A stretch of 64,000 nt of DNA, taken from positions 7,828,720 through 7,892,719 of the forward strand of contig OY811972.1 in NCBI GenBank assembly GCA_963681505.1, in the 5' to 3' direction. Source of the DNA: Eunapius fragilis. Taxonomy: Eukaryota > Porifera > Demospongiae > Spongillida > Spongillidae. The number at the start of each line of letters is the position of its first letter. Position 1 is the stretch's first letter. Below, one piece after another: positions 1 through 12,400 of this stretch. The notes beneath the pieces were generated by a model. That model was not told the origin of the DNA. It was given only the letters and a program-made list of their open reading frames with translations, and searched no databases. The position numbers were made by a program, and so were the translations under genes.

Positions 1-669
1 AATACGTTTGTTATTTTTTTCCTTTCCCCTCGAAGAACGTGTCTTAGTGTGCACATCTCCACAGGGAAAAAACGCGTGGAATCATTTAGGAAACATTGTG
101 TGATTACAGAGAATCATACACAAATCTCACGCGTCAGATTCTCTATGTAAGCTCGCGGTAATAAATCCTCAGTAAAATCAGAACTTGATTCCACGCGTTT
201 CTTCCCTGTGAGCTCTTGAGGTTATGAAGATGTGACAGTATCTTTCAAAGCCCAGCCAGAAAACGTGCCGCGATGCTATTATGTGCGAAGTAATTTAGCT
301 GGAAAGTCTTGAATTCTGTGTGCTGTCGAAATTAATGACAATTGTGGTTACAGTGTAAGTGGCTCATGATCAGGCTTATAGTGCACTGAAGGCTCCTGAT
401 AGCAATGGTAACACGATTCCTTTCCAGTACAACTCCTTTGTTAGCATCTACAGTGCTGCTTAAAACTACATTGTTTTCAAGTTGAGGCCGGATAATGACT
501 AGTACTCACACATCCGGGACACATATCTCTCTAATATTGTTACACTGGCGTTATCGTTATAGAATTTATAAGCACATACACATGACTGAACACATACCCG
601 CGCCGTATCCATGCATGTACGAATATAATTATATTTGCTAGTTAGTACATTGTACGATAGTGTACATAA
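1..669. other. Unassigned non-coding sequence
   Basis: No open frame, splice pattern or repeat that I recognise. It directly precedes the 93 bp tandem array, whose first degenerate unit starts near 670. Confidence 0.5.
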
Positions 670-1510
670 AAATAAGAAATTGAACGCCGGGTAGTATATT
701 ATCTAATCGACGTACACCGTGTTAAATCATTTCATCGTGATTTATGCGATTAAGAAATTGAACGATAGTACATTATCTGATTTATTGACGATACACACTG
801 TTAAATCCATTGCTAAATTGCTAAGGTTATTGAACGATAGTATATATTATCTAATCGACGATGCACCGTGTGAATTCCTTGGTATAGCATCGTATTGTGA
901 TTTGAAAAACGACATGATTAAGATATTGAACGATAGTGTATTGTCTAATCGACGATTCACCATGTGAATTCCTTGGTAGCATCGTATTGTGATTTAAACA
1001 CGACATGACTAAGAAATTGAACGATAGTCAATTATCAAATCGGCGATGCACCGTGTAAATTCCTTGGTAGCATCGTATTGGTGATTCATAAAACGACATG
1101 ATTAAGAAATTGAACGATAGTATATAATCTAATCTACGATGCACCGTGTAAATTCCTTGGTAGCATCGTATTGTGATTTATAAAACGACATGATTAAGAA
1201 ATTGAACGATAGTATATTATCTAATCGACGATGCACCGTGTAAATTCCTTGGTAGCATCGTATTGATGATTTATAAAACGATATGATGAAGAAATTGAAC
1301 GATAGTATATTATCTAATCGACGATGCACCGTGTAAATTCCTTGGTAGCATCGTATTGATGATTTATAAGACGATATGATGAAGAAATTGAACGATAGTA
1401 TATTATCTAATCGACGATGCACCGTGTAAATTCCTTGATAGCATCGTATTGGGATTAAAAACACGGCATGACTAAGAAATTGAACGATAGTGTATTATTT
1501 TAACATCGTA
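670..1510. repeat. 93 bp minisatellite, about nine units
   Basis: The core ATTGAACGATAG recurs at about 758, 830, 924, 1016, 1109, 1201, 1294, 1387 and 1479, so the later units are 92-93 bp apart. Each unit continues with a TCTAATCGACGATGCACC-like block, a CCTTGGTAGCATCGTATTG block and an A/T-rich linker. The first units (670-930) are irregular (72-94 bp) and the last five nearly identical, the pattern of an array that homogenises from one side. Because 93 is a multiple of three, a 111-codon minus-strand frame (1129-1464) stays open through the array; it is a by-product, not a gene. Confidence 0.93.
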
Positions 1511-1683
1511 GAATAATTAAAAGCACGATGTATTTTTCGTGAAACGATCGTAAACGTTATTGTACGGATTTTTTGCTGGGCTGTCTTCACTAGAGAAGTG
1601 AATCACGCCCTATAATAATTGCTGGATCAATAGAACATCAACAGAACATGTTTAATAGCCATCCTGGCCACGAAGCTTCTGCC

Positions 1684-1757
1684 TAGTTGGGCGTAGCCCG
1701 ACCTTCGCGTGTTGGCGTATTTCAGCCAATACGCGAAGGTCGGGCTACGCCCAACTA
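1684..1757. repeat. Long near-perfect inverted repeat (hairpin)
   Basis: Arms 1684-1710 and 1731-1757 are exact 27 bp reverse complements, starting TAGTTGGGCGTAGCCCGACC. With one mismatch the stem continues about 6 bp inward, leaving a loop of roughly 8 bases. The arms are much more GC-rich than the surroundings. It could be a foldback element, a MITE remnant or a strong structured RNA; no coding potential is present. Confidence 0.9.
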
Positions 1758-3159
1758 TATCTAGCTCCTGTCTTCATGACCGCTTTTAATATACGTCTTT
1801 GTTTATTAAAGTGTAAAGCTGCGTTAATTTACATCTTACCGTCATCAACACAAGAGTTTTTCAATTATATGATGAACCATTTTAAATTCAACACGGCATA
1901 CCATTTTTGTATGGCTGCGTCACCATGCATGCTGACAGGTGGTTACATGGTGACCAGAGGATCTGGCACTATGTGGAGCCAGTTAACTTATGTTGTGTAT
2001 CTTTGTAGTTTTGTAGATAGTAAGGGTGTAAAATGAAAGGGAACATGGTTGCAAGAAACATAAATGAGTATGTAGCACGTGTAAATGATAATTTATCATC
2101 CAAATAATGCTAGTAGTCTTTTATCGTTAAAGTTTGGCCCCCCTGTCCTGTACTTTAAAAGGGGGTCTTCCATTTATGAGGTCAATGTTTCAGTGCAGGA
2201 AAGCATGTTCTATAACAACAAAGTGAATTCAACACTCATCTTGCCAATAGAAAAACCGATAAGTGCATCATTGTTGGCCCGCAGTACCTTTACATACAAA
2301 AGTCTTGAGAGATTGGTTGACTCAGTCCTGGTCTTGAGAAATTGGTCATGGTTTTACGTATGTGCTATTGTATTAACTGAGCGCATCCACTTCAGAAAGG
2401 TATATAATTGAGCACTAATACACATAGTGTATTACGCTCATGACAGGTAGCAGCCTCATGAGGTATTATCAGATGAGGATGGGAGGCAGTGATGAGGGAA
2501 GCTGACCAATGATGTTTTGTGTGCAATTGTTCTGGTAGGGAAAAGGGAGTAGTTCCATGCATGTGGACGTGCACACTACACAGGGATATACGTATTTATA
2601 TATTGTTTTGTATTTATCTAAGTATTAATTATCAGCCTGCATGTGGATGCATACATGAATTTTCTCCCCTAGCTTGGCATTGGAGCTGTGTGCTCATGAC
2701 AAATGACTATAGAGGCAGGCACACGGCCCATATGCATCAAGGAGCAGCTAGGATAGTTTTAGTCGTATTTGAATGGGCGGATGAAAAAACAATGCTTACT
2801 TGACATATCTATGCTCTACTGATTAGCTGGAGATAATGTTGGCTCCAGTGCAGAATGCTCCAGTAGGTAGTCTGGTAGCACACAGATGACATTATAAATC
2901 CTGGTAGGTAATTCCCGTATATTGGCACCATGGTTACATGCCACAGACCACACTTTTGCCCATGGTGTACAAAACATCATTATATGTAAACACATGTACA
3001 TTGTAATACATCATCATCAAACATACATGTATATACATCAGTTGAACTATTTATAGCTACAAATGTACTAACAGTCTAAGCTAGAACACCATATCACACA
3101 ACACTCCAACACTACACTACCTCCATGCTACAAACACACTATTGCTACCTGTAAATATG
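1758..3159. other. Non-coding region 3' of the Death-domain gene
   Basis: Short open frames on both strands show no domain, no splice support and no homology I recognise. This is where the 3' UTR and poly(A) site of the minus-strand gene ending at 3160 should lie, but I cannot place the poly(A) site with certainty. Confidence 0.4.
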
Positions 3160-3428
3160 CTACAGTCCATACAATGTCTTTAATTGTTCAGCCAGGACCA
3201 CATGGTCACAGGATGAGAGGGCATCAATCAGCTTCTTCCAGGAGCATGACATGTCTGATTCCAACCAGAACTGAACCAGGTCATATCTGCAATCTGCAAC
3301 TTGTCCACGATTATTAATATCAATTTCTTTTATCTTTGAAGGGTTAATTTGTAATTGGATTCCCAGTGACTTCCAATCCACCACGTCTTTAAGAGCACTG
3401 AGTATATTTTTATGAGTAAAAGTATCAT
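3160..3428 (-). CDS. Death-domain exon (C-terminal, last exon)
   Basis: Last exon, 269 bp, stop TAG at 3162-3160. It is joined to the Roc-COR exon through a 50 bp intron (3429-3478) with a GTAAGATG donor and CTTTCTTCAG acceptor; the split codon (G|AT) restores one frame. The translation has the Death-domain signature: an early W followed by LG (WKSLGIQLQI), an I..I. spacing, a central W in VQFWLES, and a final helix ending LAEQLKTLYGL. About 70 residues form one six-helix Death fold, which in known proteins makes homotypic contacts with other Death-domain adaptors. The unspliced reading runs into unrelated sequence and stops, which supports the intron. Confidence 0.88.
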
Positions 3429-6400
3429 CTGAAGAAAGACAGAAATAAACATGTGAGAAGTTATAATAATCATCTTACCATTAATACGACCTCCTTTCTC
3501 CCCAATCCAGACACTGTGCTGAGGTGTAAGTACAGTAACAGTGGAGCAGGAGTTACATGCAGCTAGGTTTGGTTCTTCTTCAAAGGGCGTCACTATACCT
3601 TTGCATGAATCATTGGAACAGACAAATCCATCATTGACATTTCCCCATCCTTTGTAAGTGAGAATACTACCACATCTCCTGATGGCTTCATGAATTAACT
3701 TTCTAATTTTGGGACATGCTTTAGAATTATCCCATGCAGAATCAAGATGCACCTTTATATGAGCTGTTGAATCAACAATAGTGAATTCAGCTGGAAATTT
3801 TCTACATTTGAAGGAAACGCAGTTGCTATAAAGACAAACTGGTATTTTATTGATCTCCGCCAACACACACTCTTTCTGTAAGGAAGCAACTAAGCAAGAG
3901 TACATTCCAAATGGTATGAGATCATTTCCGAAATGTACTAGGAATGGTTGAACTGATTGAGTTTGCTTTTTAATGTGTTCAGGACTAAGAGGGTCCAAAA
4001 GAGCTGGCATCAAGTAGTCACCACCTTCCAATGGAACCATAATGAAGAGGTGGCACATGAGGGCAGTGAAATGCTCTACATTAAATACATCACTAATAAA
4101 GTGCCTCTTGAAGTAATTAAGTGAAAGAAAATGATGGCTGAAAGTGGCATGGGCCTTAAACTTTGAGCACCAAGCTTCCTTCACTCCTGATATGCCCAGT
4201 ACTTTAGAAAGATCACCTCCAGCCAGCTCATGTTTACACTGGACTAGGTCTGAGATGATGTTTAGGATAACTTGGGGATCACAGAACACTATGTTGTGAA
4301 GAGAGGGTACATTATGGTACCATAGCAACAGGTTATATTTGACCATGTGCAGGAGAGCTGCTTCTAGGGCTTGCTCATCCATACCTAAGCTCCGTGCCAG
4401 CTGAAGACATCTATGAAGGCTGATAACACCTCTTACAGCTGTGTGCTTTATCTGCATCTCTAGACCAAACCACTTTATAGGCAGGGAAGGAGTGGCTTCA
4501 TCATTGCAGTGATCTACTATTGCATGCCTTAGCTCACCAGCTACCTTTTGGTCATAGGAATCAGGGTTTGCACCATTTATATCCCAGATTACGTCCACAC
4601 CATTCTTGCATATCAGGTACTCTGAATTCACCATTTGCTTGATGACATCACCTTTTCCCCCCTTCGTCTCAGAACACTTATCCTCCTCATCGCGGTGAGT
4701 TCCTACTACAAACAAATGAGGACGGAAATCTCTGGCATGTGCAGCTCTCACACACTGCTCCAACACCTGCTTGTGGGAAGATGGAGACTTGTACGGATTT
4801 CCTACTGGTTGGCTATCCTTTCCGTAGAAATAGATCATAGGGCAGTGGTTGAGACTTTCAGAAAGGTTTATAGCATAGAGAACAACAGAAACATCTTGAA
4901 CAAAGACTGGTAAGAGCTCAAGAAACTGGGGCTGACCACCACTGTCAATGAACTGGACCAATCTAACGTTTAACACTTTCTTACTGCTTATATTTTTGAA
5001 TGCTTCTATGAATACACTATTTACTTCTCCAGTAGCTGGGTTATCAAACACGTCATGGTCACTATGATGCTCTGCTTCCAATGGTTCTAGGGTAGATGGT
5101 TTAGGAGCTGTCTTAGCTGGTTGAGAACTTTTATTAGTGAGGTTCTCTGAAGCCATTGGAAGTGATGGAGGTTGAGGTATCTGGGTTTTTGTAGGTGTAG
5201 GCTTCAAATGGTATGCACTTGCAAGGACCTGCATCAGCTTAGCCTCATCAATAACCTCCCACCTACCTGGATCATTCTCATCCACACCTGCTAGTATGGA
5301 CTTGACAGAGCCAACAAATGCCTGTACTGGGTTATCTGCCAGTCCTGTGCTAACACGACCGGTGGATTTATCATTACCATCTGGTAGGAGGAGCCTCTTG
5401 AGGTGGGTCTTCCCCACACCTGCTATCCCAAGCACCAGGCATTTGATAATCGATATATTTACTGAACCTTCCTTCATAGCTTCTTCATACAATTTTGTTG
5501 CATCTGATAGAGATAAATTAAATAATTTAATAACAACCTCTCTACAAATGTCAGGCATAAGGATCTTTAATCACTGTACGACGAGGAGGTGTGTGTGTGT
5601 TTCATCATTATTTGCTTGACCATGGGCCTATGTGTAGGCTTTACTTAGCAGTTATGGGTGCAAAAATTATACTGATGTTATGACCTTGTGTACTTTCACA
5701 TATTTAGAAATTATTATACATGTACATGCTCATGGGCTGAAGTGTTAAATACATGTAGGCGTCCATTTATCATGAAATGTGTTTGGCCCAATAATACCTC
5801 ATCGTTGCTACTTGGCAGACTCATAAAGTGTTGTAAGGGTTGGTATATTTTTAAGTACTTCATATTACATCATAATTTAGTACATGCTCATTAAATTAGC
5901 ATCTATTGCATAATAACAAGACACATTTTGGCTATGTCGGTTTTACATAAAATATGAGGAAACATCCAGCCCCATGCCCAGGTTGATTGTCACAGAATGA
6001 ATGAATGCTGGGTGAACCATTCCCATCATGTCACCATAATGCTTTGCTCAGTTGGAATAGATATTAATGCACTACACAGCAAGCCCATGCATTAATGGTA
6101 CACTTCCCTCTAAATTTATTGTTACATTACCCAAACTATAAACAGTTACAAACAAATAACTCAAAGGTAAAATACAAAGACAACTGGTCTGACCCATCAG
6201 AAGCCAACATATTTAGAGTCAGCTGAGTCACTTCTCAATGCAATTGAAAAAAGAAGTGTTTGCTATATGTACCTGTACTGTACAAGTAACAGGACTACAG
6301 TGTACATATACATAAAACTAAGCTCCAATGCAATATACAGGTCTAAACAACAGGTGACATGGACAGCTTACCAGCAAGCTGCTTTCTCTGCTGACCAAGA

Positions 6401-9400
6401 GCACTTTTATCAGCCATGACATGAAGGGGACTTCCCCCACTCCAAGGTGTCAGTGGTCTTAGGGATACCTTCACACACTGACCATACAGGTCAACCAAAC
6501 CATACACACCCATGGGGACAGTGCAGGGAAGTGTGACCATGTGGGCACCATTAATGAAGAGGTGCAAGGTACCAGAGTTTGTGTACAGCAGTCCAACTGT
6601 GTCCCCAACCTTTAGGTCATGGAAATTGATTTCATCAGGCAGTTGATCCACTTCCTGGTGATATTAATACATATGTAAGTGTTGGCATGAGGTGCATGTA
6701 TTATGAATCATTGCAGATGTACTATTAATACACATCTAATGCATGTCAAAAACAATAATGTACATGTACATGCCCATGTGGAATAATTGGTGATTAAGTA
6801 CATAGTATCACTACATGCTTAATTTAACATGTATTTTGTGCCCTGTAGCAATACAAGGTGTTTCTCTATCCCTCCCTCTCCCTTAAGAACTTGGCAAGAG
6901 GATCACACTCAGAATGCTACTCAATATATTTGGCAGCATCTTTCTATTGCTATCCAGAGGGAGCCTCATATTGACCAGCTAGTGAATAGTTTGATTCACA
7001 TACATGTACATATACATACATACAATAATCAATGAGACGTACAATTTTCTGTTTAATACAATGGCGGCATGTACTACTCTATAGCACACACAACAGATGT
7101 ACACATGTACATGAACTAAACAGTGTCATACCTGCCCTCCAGCATACAGAGCTAAGGATGATTTGCCATTAACTGATGATGTCACAATAAAACTTTGTCC
7201 CAACAACTGCTTTACATTGTCCACAGAAACCACCTGTGCTGTACTTTGTGTAGTGACTCCAATGGACAGAGAGCCACTCCATTTGGAGTCCACCTCCATA
7301 ATCTCCACCTATTGATGTGTAATCAGTATGCATTGTACAATATCAATTGTATGAAGTATGCACACACTTGCAGTGTTAGCAATTGCCAGAGTTGCATGTA
7401 TGCATCTGTACACATGATGTACTAGAAAGGCACCAACAGGATAAAATAAAGCCACACAAAATCAGATATACTGTACCAACAAATAAGATATTTTCCACCC
7501 CCACAAACCAAGAATAATAAACACAGATGAGTGCAGATATATTTATACAGGCATGTGAAATGGACACTGTAATATGTACATCCCAAGGTCAATTGTATAC
7601 CCAGGTGTATAATCTAAAGCAGCCAAGATAACATACACGAAAGTCACAACACTCACAACTGAGGCACCACATGTCAGTGAGGGACAACAGTATGTGGTGA
7701 CAATGTCTAACCCTGTCATCTCACCTGAAAGATGACATCACTAGGAAGAGGAGCAGAAGTAATTACAATGCCTCTTGAGTTGTTATTAAATCTGCAGGCC
7801 ACTTGTCCTCCATGTTCAAGTCTGATATTGTCACCATGTGTGGAGGCAAATGTGACCAACCTATTGAGAGGGAATATTGGAGGGAAGAGAGAGGGGAGGA
7901 GATAGAGTGGTGTGTGAAGGGTCATGAATACATTTGGTGGTACAAATGTTTACTCTTTGTGTTCCACTGGCTGCTTTATCTGTAAACAGACAAATATACA
8001 TTTCATAATGACATGTACTCCAGACCAAACCATATGCCATGAAAGCATACATTCAAAAGCAACAACAGTGCTCCTCCCCATACTTGTAGTATCCTGACCT
8101 CTTATCAAGATTACCTGTAGCTCCCACCACTATTAATATTGTTATGAATTAGCAGTGTATTTGATTGTCTGTGTACTTGCATGTACATGTATGAACATGT
8201 ACTGTGCTGCAGGGTGGTCCATTAGACCTTTTGTGTTGCCTTGGTGACCTATATGCATACTGCACTGACTATTAACTCATCCCCAGACCACACACAACCC
8301 ACGCACGCTACTCACCTCTGAAGGCTTCAGGTTATTCTGTTCAGTTAGGCCATCATCGTGAAGTAGTACATGGGAATGTGTACATCATTGATGGTATACA
8401 ACAACACATGCAACATTTGGTGCTCATGGAAACACTACATGTATATCATCAGATGTCTTTATTTTATCTTCAGTGCCTATTGACAAAACTCAGATTTTAT
8501 AGCATATGATTTCAAAATGAATTTGTCTCTGCGTTTAATCATAGCTGAATACATAATTAAAATATATAAATTATACTGTGTTATGTACATACAGTGTACC
8601 ATACAAATATAAACATACATTTTATTTCAAGGGCTACGGCAAACAAATCATGGGCCTGAGCATTTTGCCTCATTAACATAACCAACAAATGACAATTTAC
8701 AGCTCATGTAATGAAGTTAATGAAGGTTGATGGTTGTCTGCAGCAGACAACTAGTACTTTTCAGACTTCTTATTGAAATCAGTTATGTTAGACGTACATT
8801 ACATGGAGGTCACAAGTGAGTCACACAAGCAAGTAATTACATGTAAACAAGGGTTACGCATACCTGAGCACCAAACATCACACCAGCACACACATTAGGT
8901 GTCTATGTATATGTACATGTACACCTAACCTAACCTTGCTCCTGTTATGCTTCAGTAGTTCAATTATTTCCTTGTGACCCGTCTCCACTGCTATGTCCAG
9001 GGGTGTGCTCCCATTCTACAAGTAAATGTACATGAGTGATATACATGTAAATGTACTTAGCATGCCGTCATATGTGAATGGAAATCAAAACACCTTCTGC
9101 TAATACTGACATGCACTGAACTAAAAAATGTTTCTTTGATTACAAGTACTTAAATTCTAATAGAATAACCACATCCCTCCATACCCTCATTAGTCCACAT
9201 CCTGTCACAACTAAACATCACTTACATCAGATGTTGCTATATTCATATCAGCACCAGCTCCCAACAAGGTCTGTACTACATCATGATGATCCTCCTGACT
9301 TGCAATATACAGTGGAGTTGCATTGTCCTGGTAAGGAGAGAAGGAACAAAGGCATTACAGGTGCACATAAGAAGGGAGAACAGTTTGAAAGTGAATATGA

Positions 9401-12400
9401 AGAAGAGAAGTGAATGAGAGAAGTACAGAGGGAGTAGGTGCATGTTGGGAGGGTGTAGAAATGACATCACTAGATCAGCTTGTATGTGTACTACGCAATG
9501 CACTAACAATAGTTCACAAAACCAAACAATATAGAAAATTATGTTACCCATAGTAACCACATACATGTACATGTGTCTACTGAGGTTACAGTCTCCTGAG
9601 TATAGCGATTTAAATTTGAATACATGTACATTGTGGCAAATAAAATATTGATACCACATCTCTAGTGGAATAAAAATCTATTCAAGGCACATGCATTGAA
9701 CATGATGTATACATAAAAATATACATATATGTATAACTAGGTCCAACAAAGAATGTGTCACTAAGATTACATAATTCTACAATACAGGAAGTGTGTAAAA
9801 AATTCAAAGGTAACTATACTACATCAATATACATGTACATGCATCCTGCAACATGTCCACTAACTCCCTCATCCCACTACATCCCTTCATACGCTCATTA
9901 GTTCACACCCCGTCACATCTAAACATTACTTACAATAGATGGCCATGGTGCCAAAGGGGGAGGGGCATTATCGATTTAGCAATCTTAGTCATTTGTTTCA
10001 TTTGATGTGTTAGTAGCTATTTTACTTTAGAAACACATGGCTACATGTAGTAATCATATTGCAACGCTACAGTAAAAATTACTTATATGGTTGGGGGGAG
10101 GGGCCATGATTCTTACATTTTTACATGCTAAATATAGTGTTAATTTCCCCGAAACATAATTTTATTCTAAATCATGTTAAAGTACCAGTATATGCTGACC
10201 ACTACATTGTAAATGGAGCAGGTCATTTCACACCAACCTTATTAGCCTGATTGATATTAGCTCCTGCTTCAATGAGTTTCTTTACTACTTCACAGTGTCC
10301 ATTGAAACTTGCTATCAACAATGGACTCACACTGTCCTAATACAAGAGTGATCAATGTAAATTACTTACAAGTAAATCGCTATGCAAGTACATGTACGCA
10401 CACTTCAATTTAAGTCCAAACAACAATTGATTGTGCATGCTACAATATAATAGAAGTCCCACGTGGGTCAATGGCATTTGGTTAATTTTGATTAATTTTA
10501 TCATTAACATCAGCCCAGCCACAGTTGAAGATTCCAGAAGTGTATTTTTTTGCTTATCATTGTAACATGTACATGTAGCTGATGGGTGTAGGGTGATATG
10601 ATGGCATTCCAATTCCAAACTAAAAGTACATGTAACAAGTACATTGCATTGACAACATTAAACATTTAATGAGTAAAGAAATTACATTTTCAACACATGT
10701 ACATGTGGCATAAAATAAGAGACCACTGATGTGCAATGTGGGATAAAAATATCAGCCACTAAGAAGGCACATGGTTATGTACATGTAACTGTAAATGCTA
10801 TTACATTTACAAGTGTAGGATTGTATCATTACTGTGCAGTAGGTTGCTCCTTGTACAGTACCTATGCTTGTACTTTTACTTGTACCTGGCTACATTGATG
10901 TGGATAGACACGTAAATGCTTTGACATTATATTCTACCTGTGTAACAAGTACATGTACAGTTAAAAATCTGTTTAATGTACATGTACCTTACTGCCTGTT
11001 CTACCTTCGTCCTATGTGTAGGAAAATAATAAATCTTGCATGATTAGATATATTTGAATGTTGGAAAAACCTTAATACTAGTGAATCTACATGTAACATT
11101 CTAACATTAATGGCACATTATGATCCAGATATGATAGTGTAGCTTGAGATATACAGCCATTAACTCACGACTGGGGCATAATTGTCTCATGTACATGCAT
11201 GTTGTTAGTATGACTTATTAAAACCTAGCCCTAGCACAGAAGGTTTTGGTTAAAATAAAATGACATCATATGCGGCCCCAGCGCTTACCAAAGGGAGGGG
11301 CCAACCCCACGAAGGGCGCCAAAGGGGGAGGGGCATTATCAATTTTGCAATCTTAGTCATTTGTTTCATTTGATGTGTTAGTAGCTATTTTACTTTAGAA
11401 ACACATGGCTCCATGTAGTAATCATATTGCAACGCTACAGTAAAAATTACTTATAGGGGTTGGGGGGAGGAGGGGGTGGGGCCGCCTATGCAATTAATGA
11501 TTCTGTTACATTTTTACATGCTAAATATACATGTAGTGTTAATTTCCCCGAAACGTTTTATCATGTTTAGTACCAGTACATGCTGACCACTACATTGTAA
11601 ATGGAGCAGATCATTTCATACCAACCTTATCAGCCTGACTGATATCAGCTCCTGCTTCAATAAGTTTCTCTACTACTTCAAAGCGTCCATTCAAACTTGC
11701 TGTCCACAATGGACTCCGACCATCCTAATACAAGAGTGATCAATGTAAATTACTTATTAATGACCAGTCCTTTGTGTTTTACAAGTAATCGTTGTGCAAG
11801 TACATGTATGCACACTTCAATTTAAGTCCAAACAACAAATGATTGTGCATGCTACAGTTCATAATGTGTGCAGATAGTGGACCGTCTCCTCTGTTGACTG
11901 ACCTGGTTAGTCAGCTGAAGTAAATTTGCCAAACAATGTCTGGCTGACACAACTATAAACTCATTAACTAAGTCAATTGCTGTGAATGAACGAAACCATT
12001 GTGTTGTCAAATCGTCTAAGTGGTTTGTGGTATATTAGGAAGCTCTTGCCTTGATACTACACAATGCACTAAAAGATCTTACTTGCATGTGGCATTTGTG
12101 GCTGGCATAGACTACCAAAGAAACTCTTGAGGCATAAATGAAAGACAAATAAACCTCAGTGTTGATAGCTGTTGTATGATAGTTATGTAACACACGTACC
12201 ACCACTTAGTAATTTAAGCCAAGTTAGAAAATAAATATGGCTGCCACATCATCAAACGCATGCAGTTCTCAGGGGCTATCTACATGTATACACTGAAATT
12301 TAATTAACAAAAAAACGATATTAGTCTTCCCTTGATGTTCAAAACTTCCGAATTTTTTAATCAGCGCTTTAGTATTCAACCCTTTCACCACCCACAAAAA

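Noticed and set aside
1129-1464. 111-codon minus frame with a 31-residue repeat
   Set aside because: Direct translation of the 93 bp array; open on this strand only because the unit is divisible by three.
670-1510. CRISPR-like array
   Set aside because: Whole 93 bp units repeat without unique spacers, and the genome is eukaryotic.
5558-5560. ATG at 5558 as the true start of the GTPase gene
   Set aside because: Usable in principle, but the acceptor just above 5503 fits the NHR exon phase exactly, so a spliced origin is preferred.
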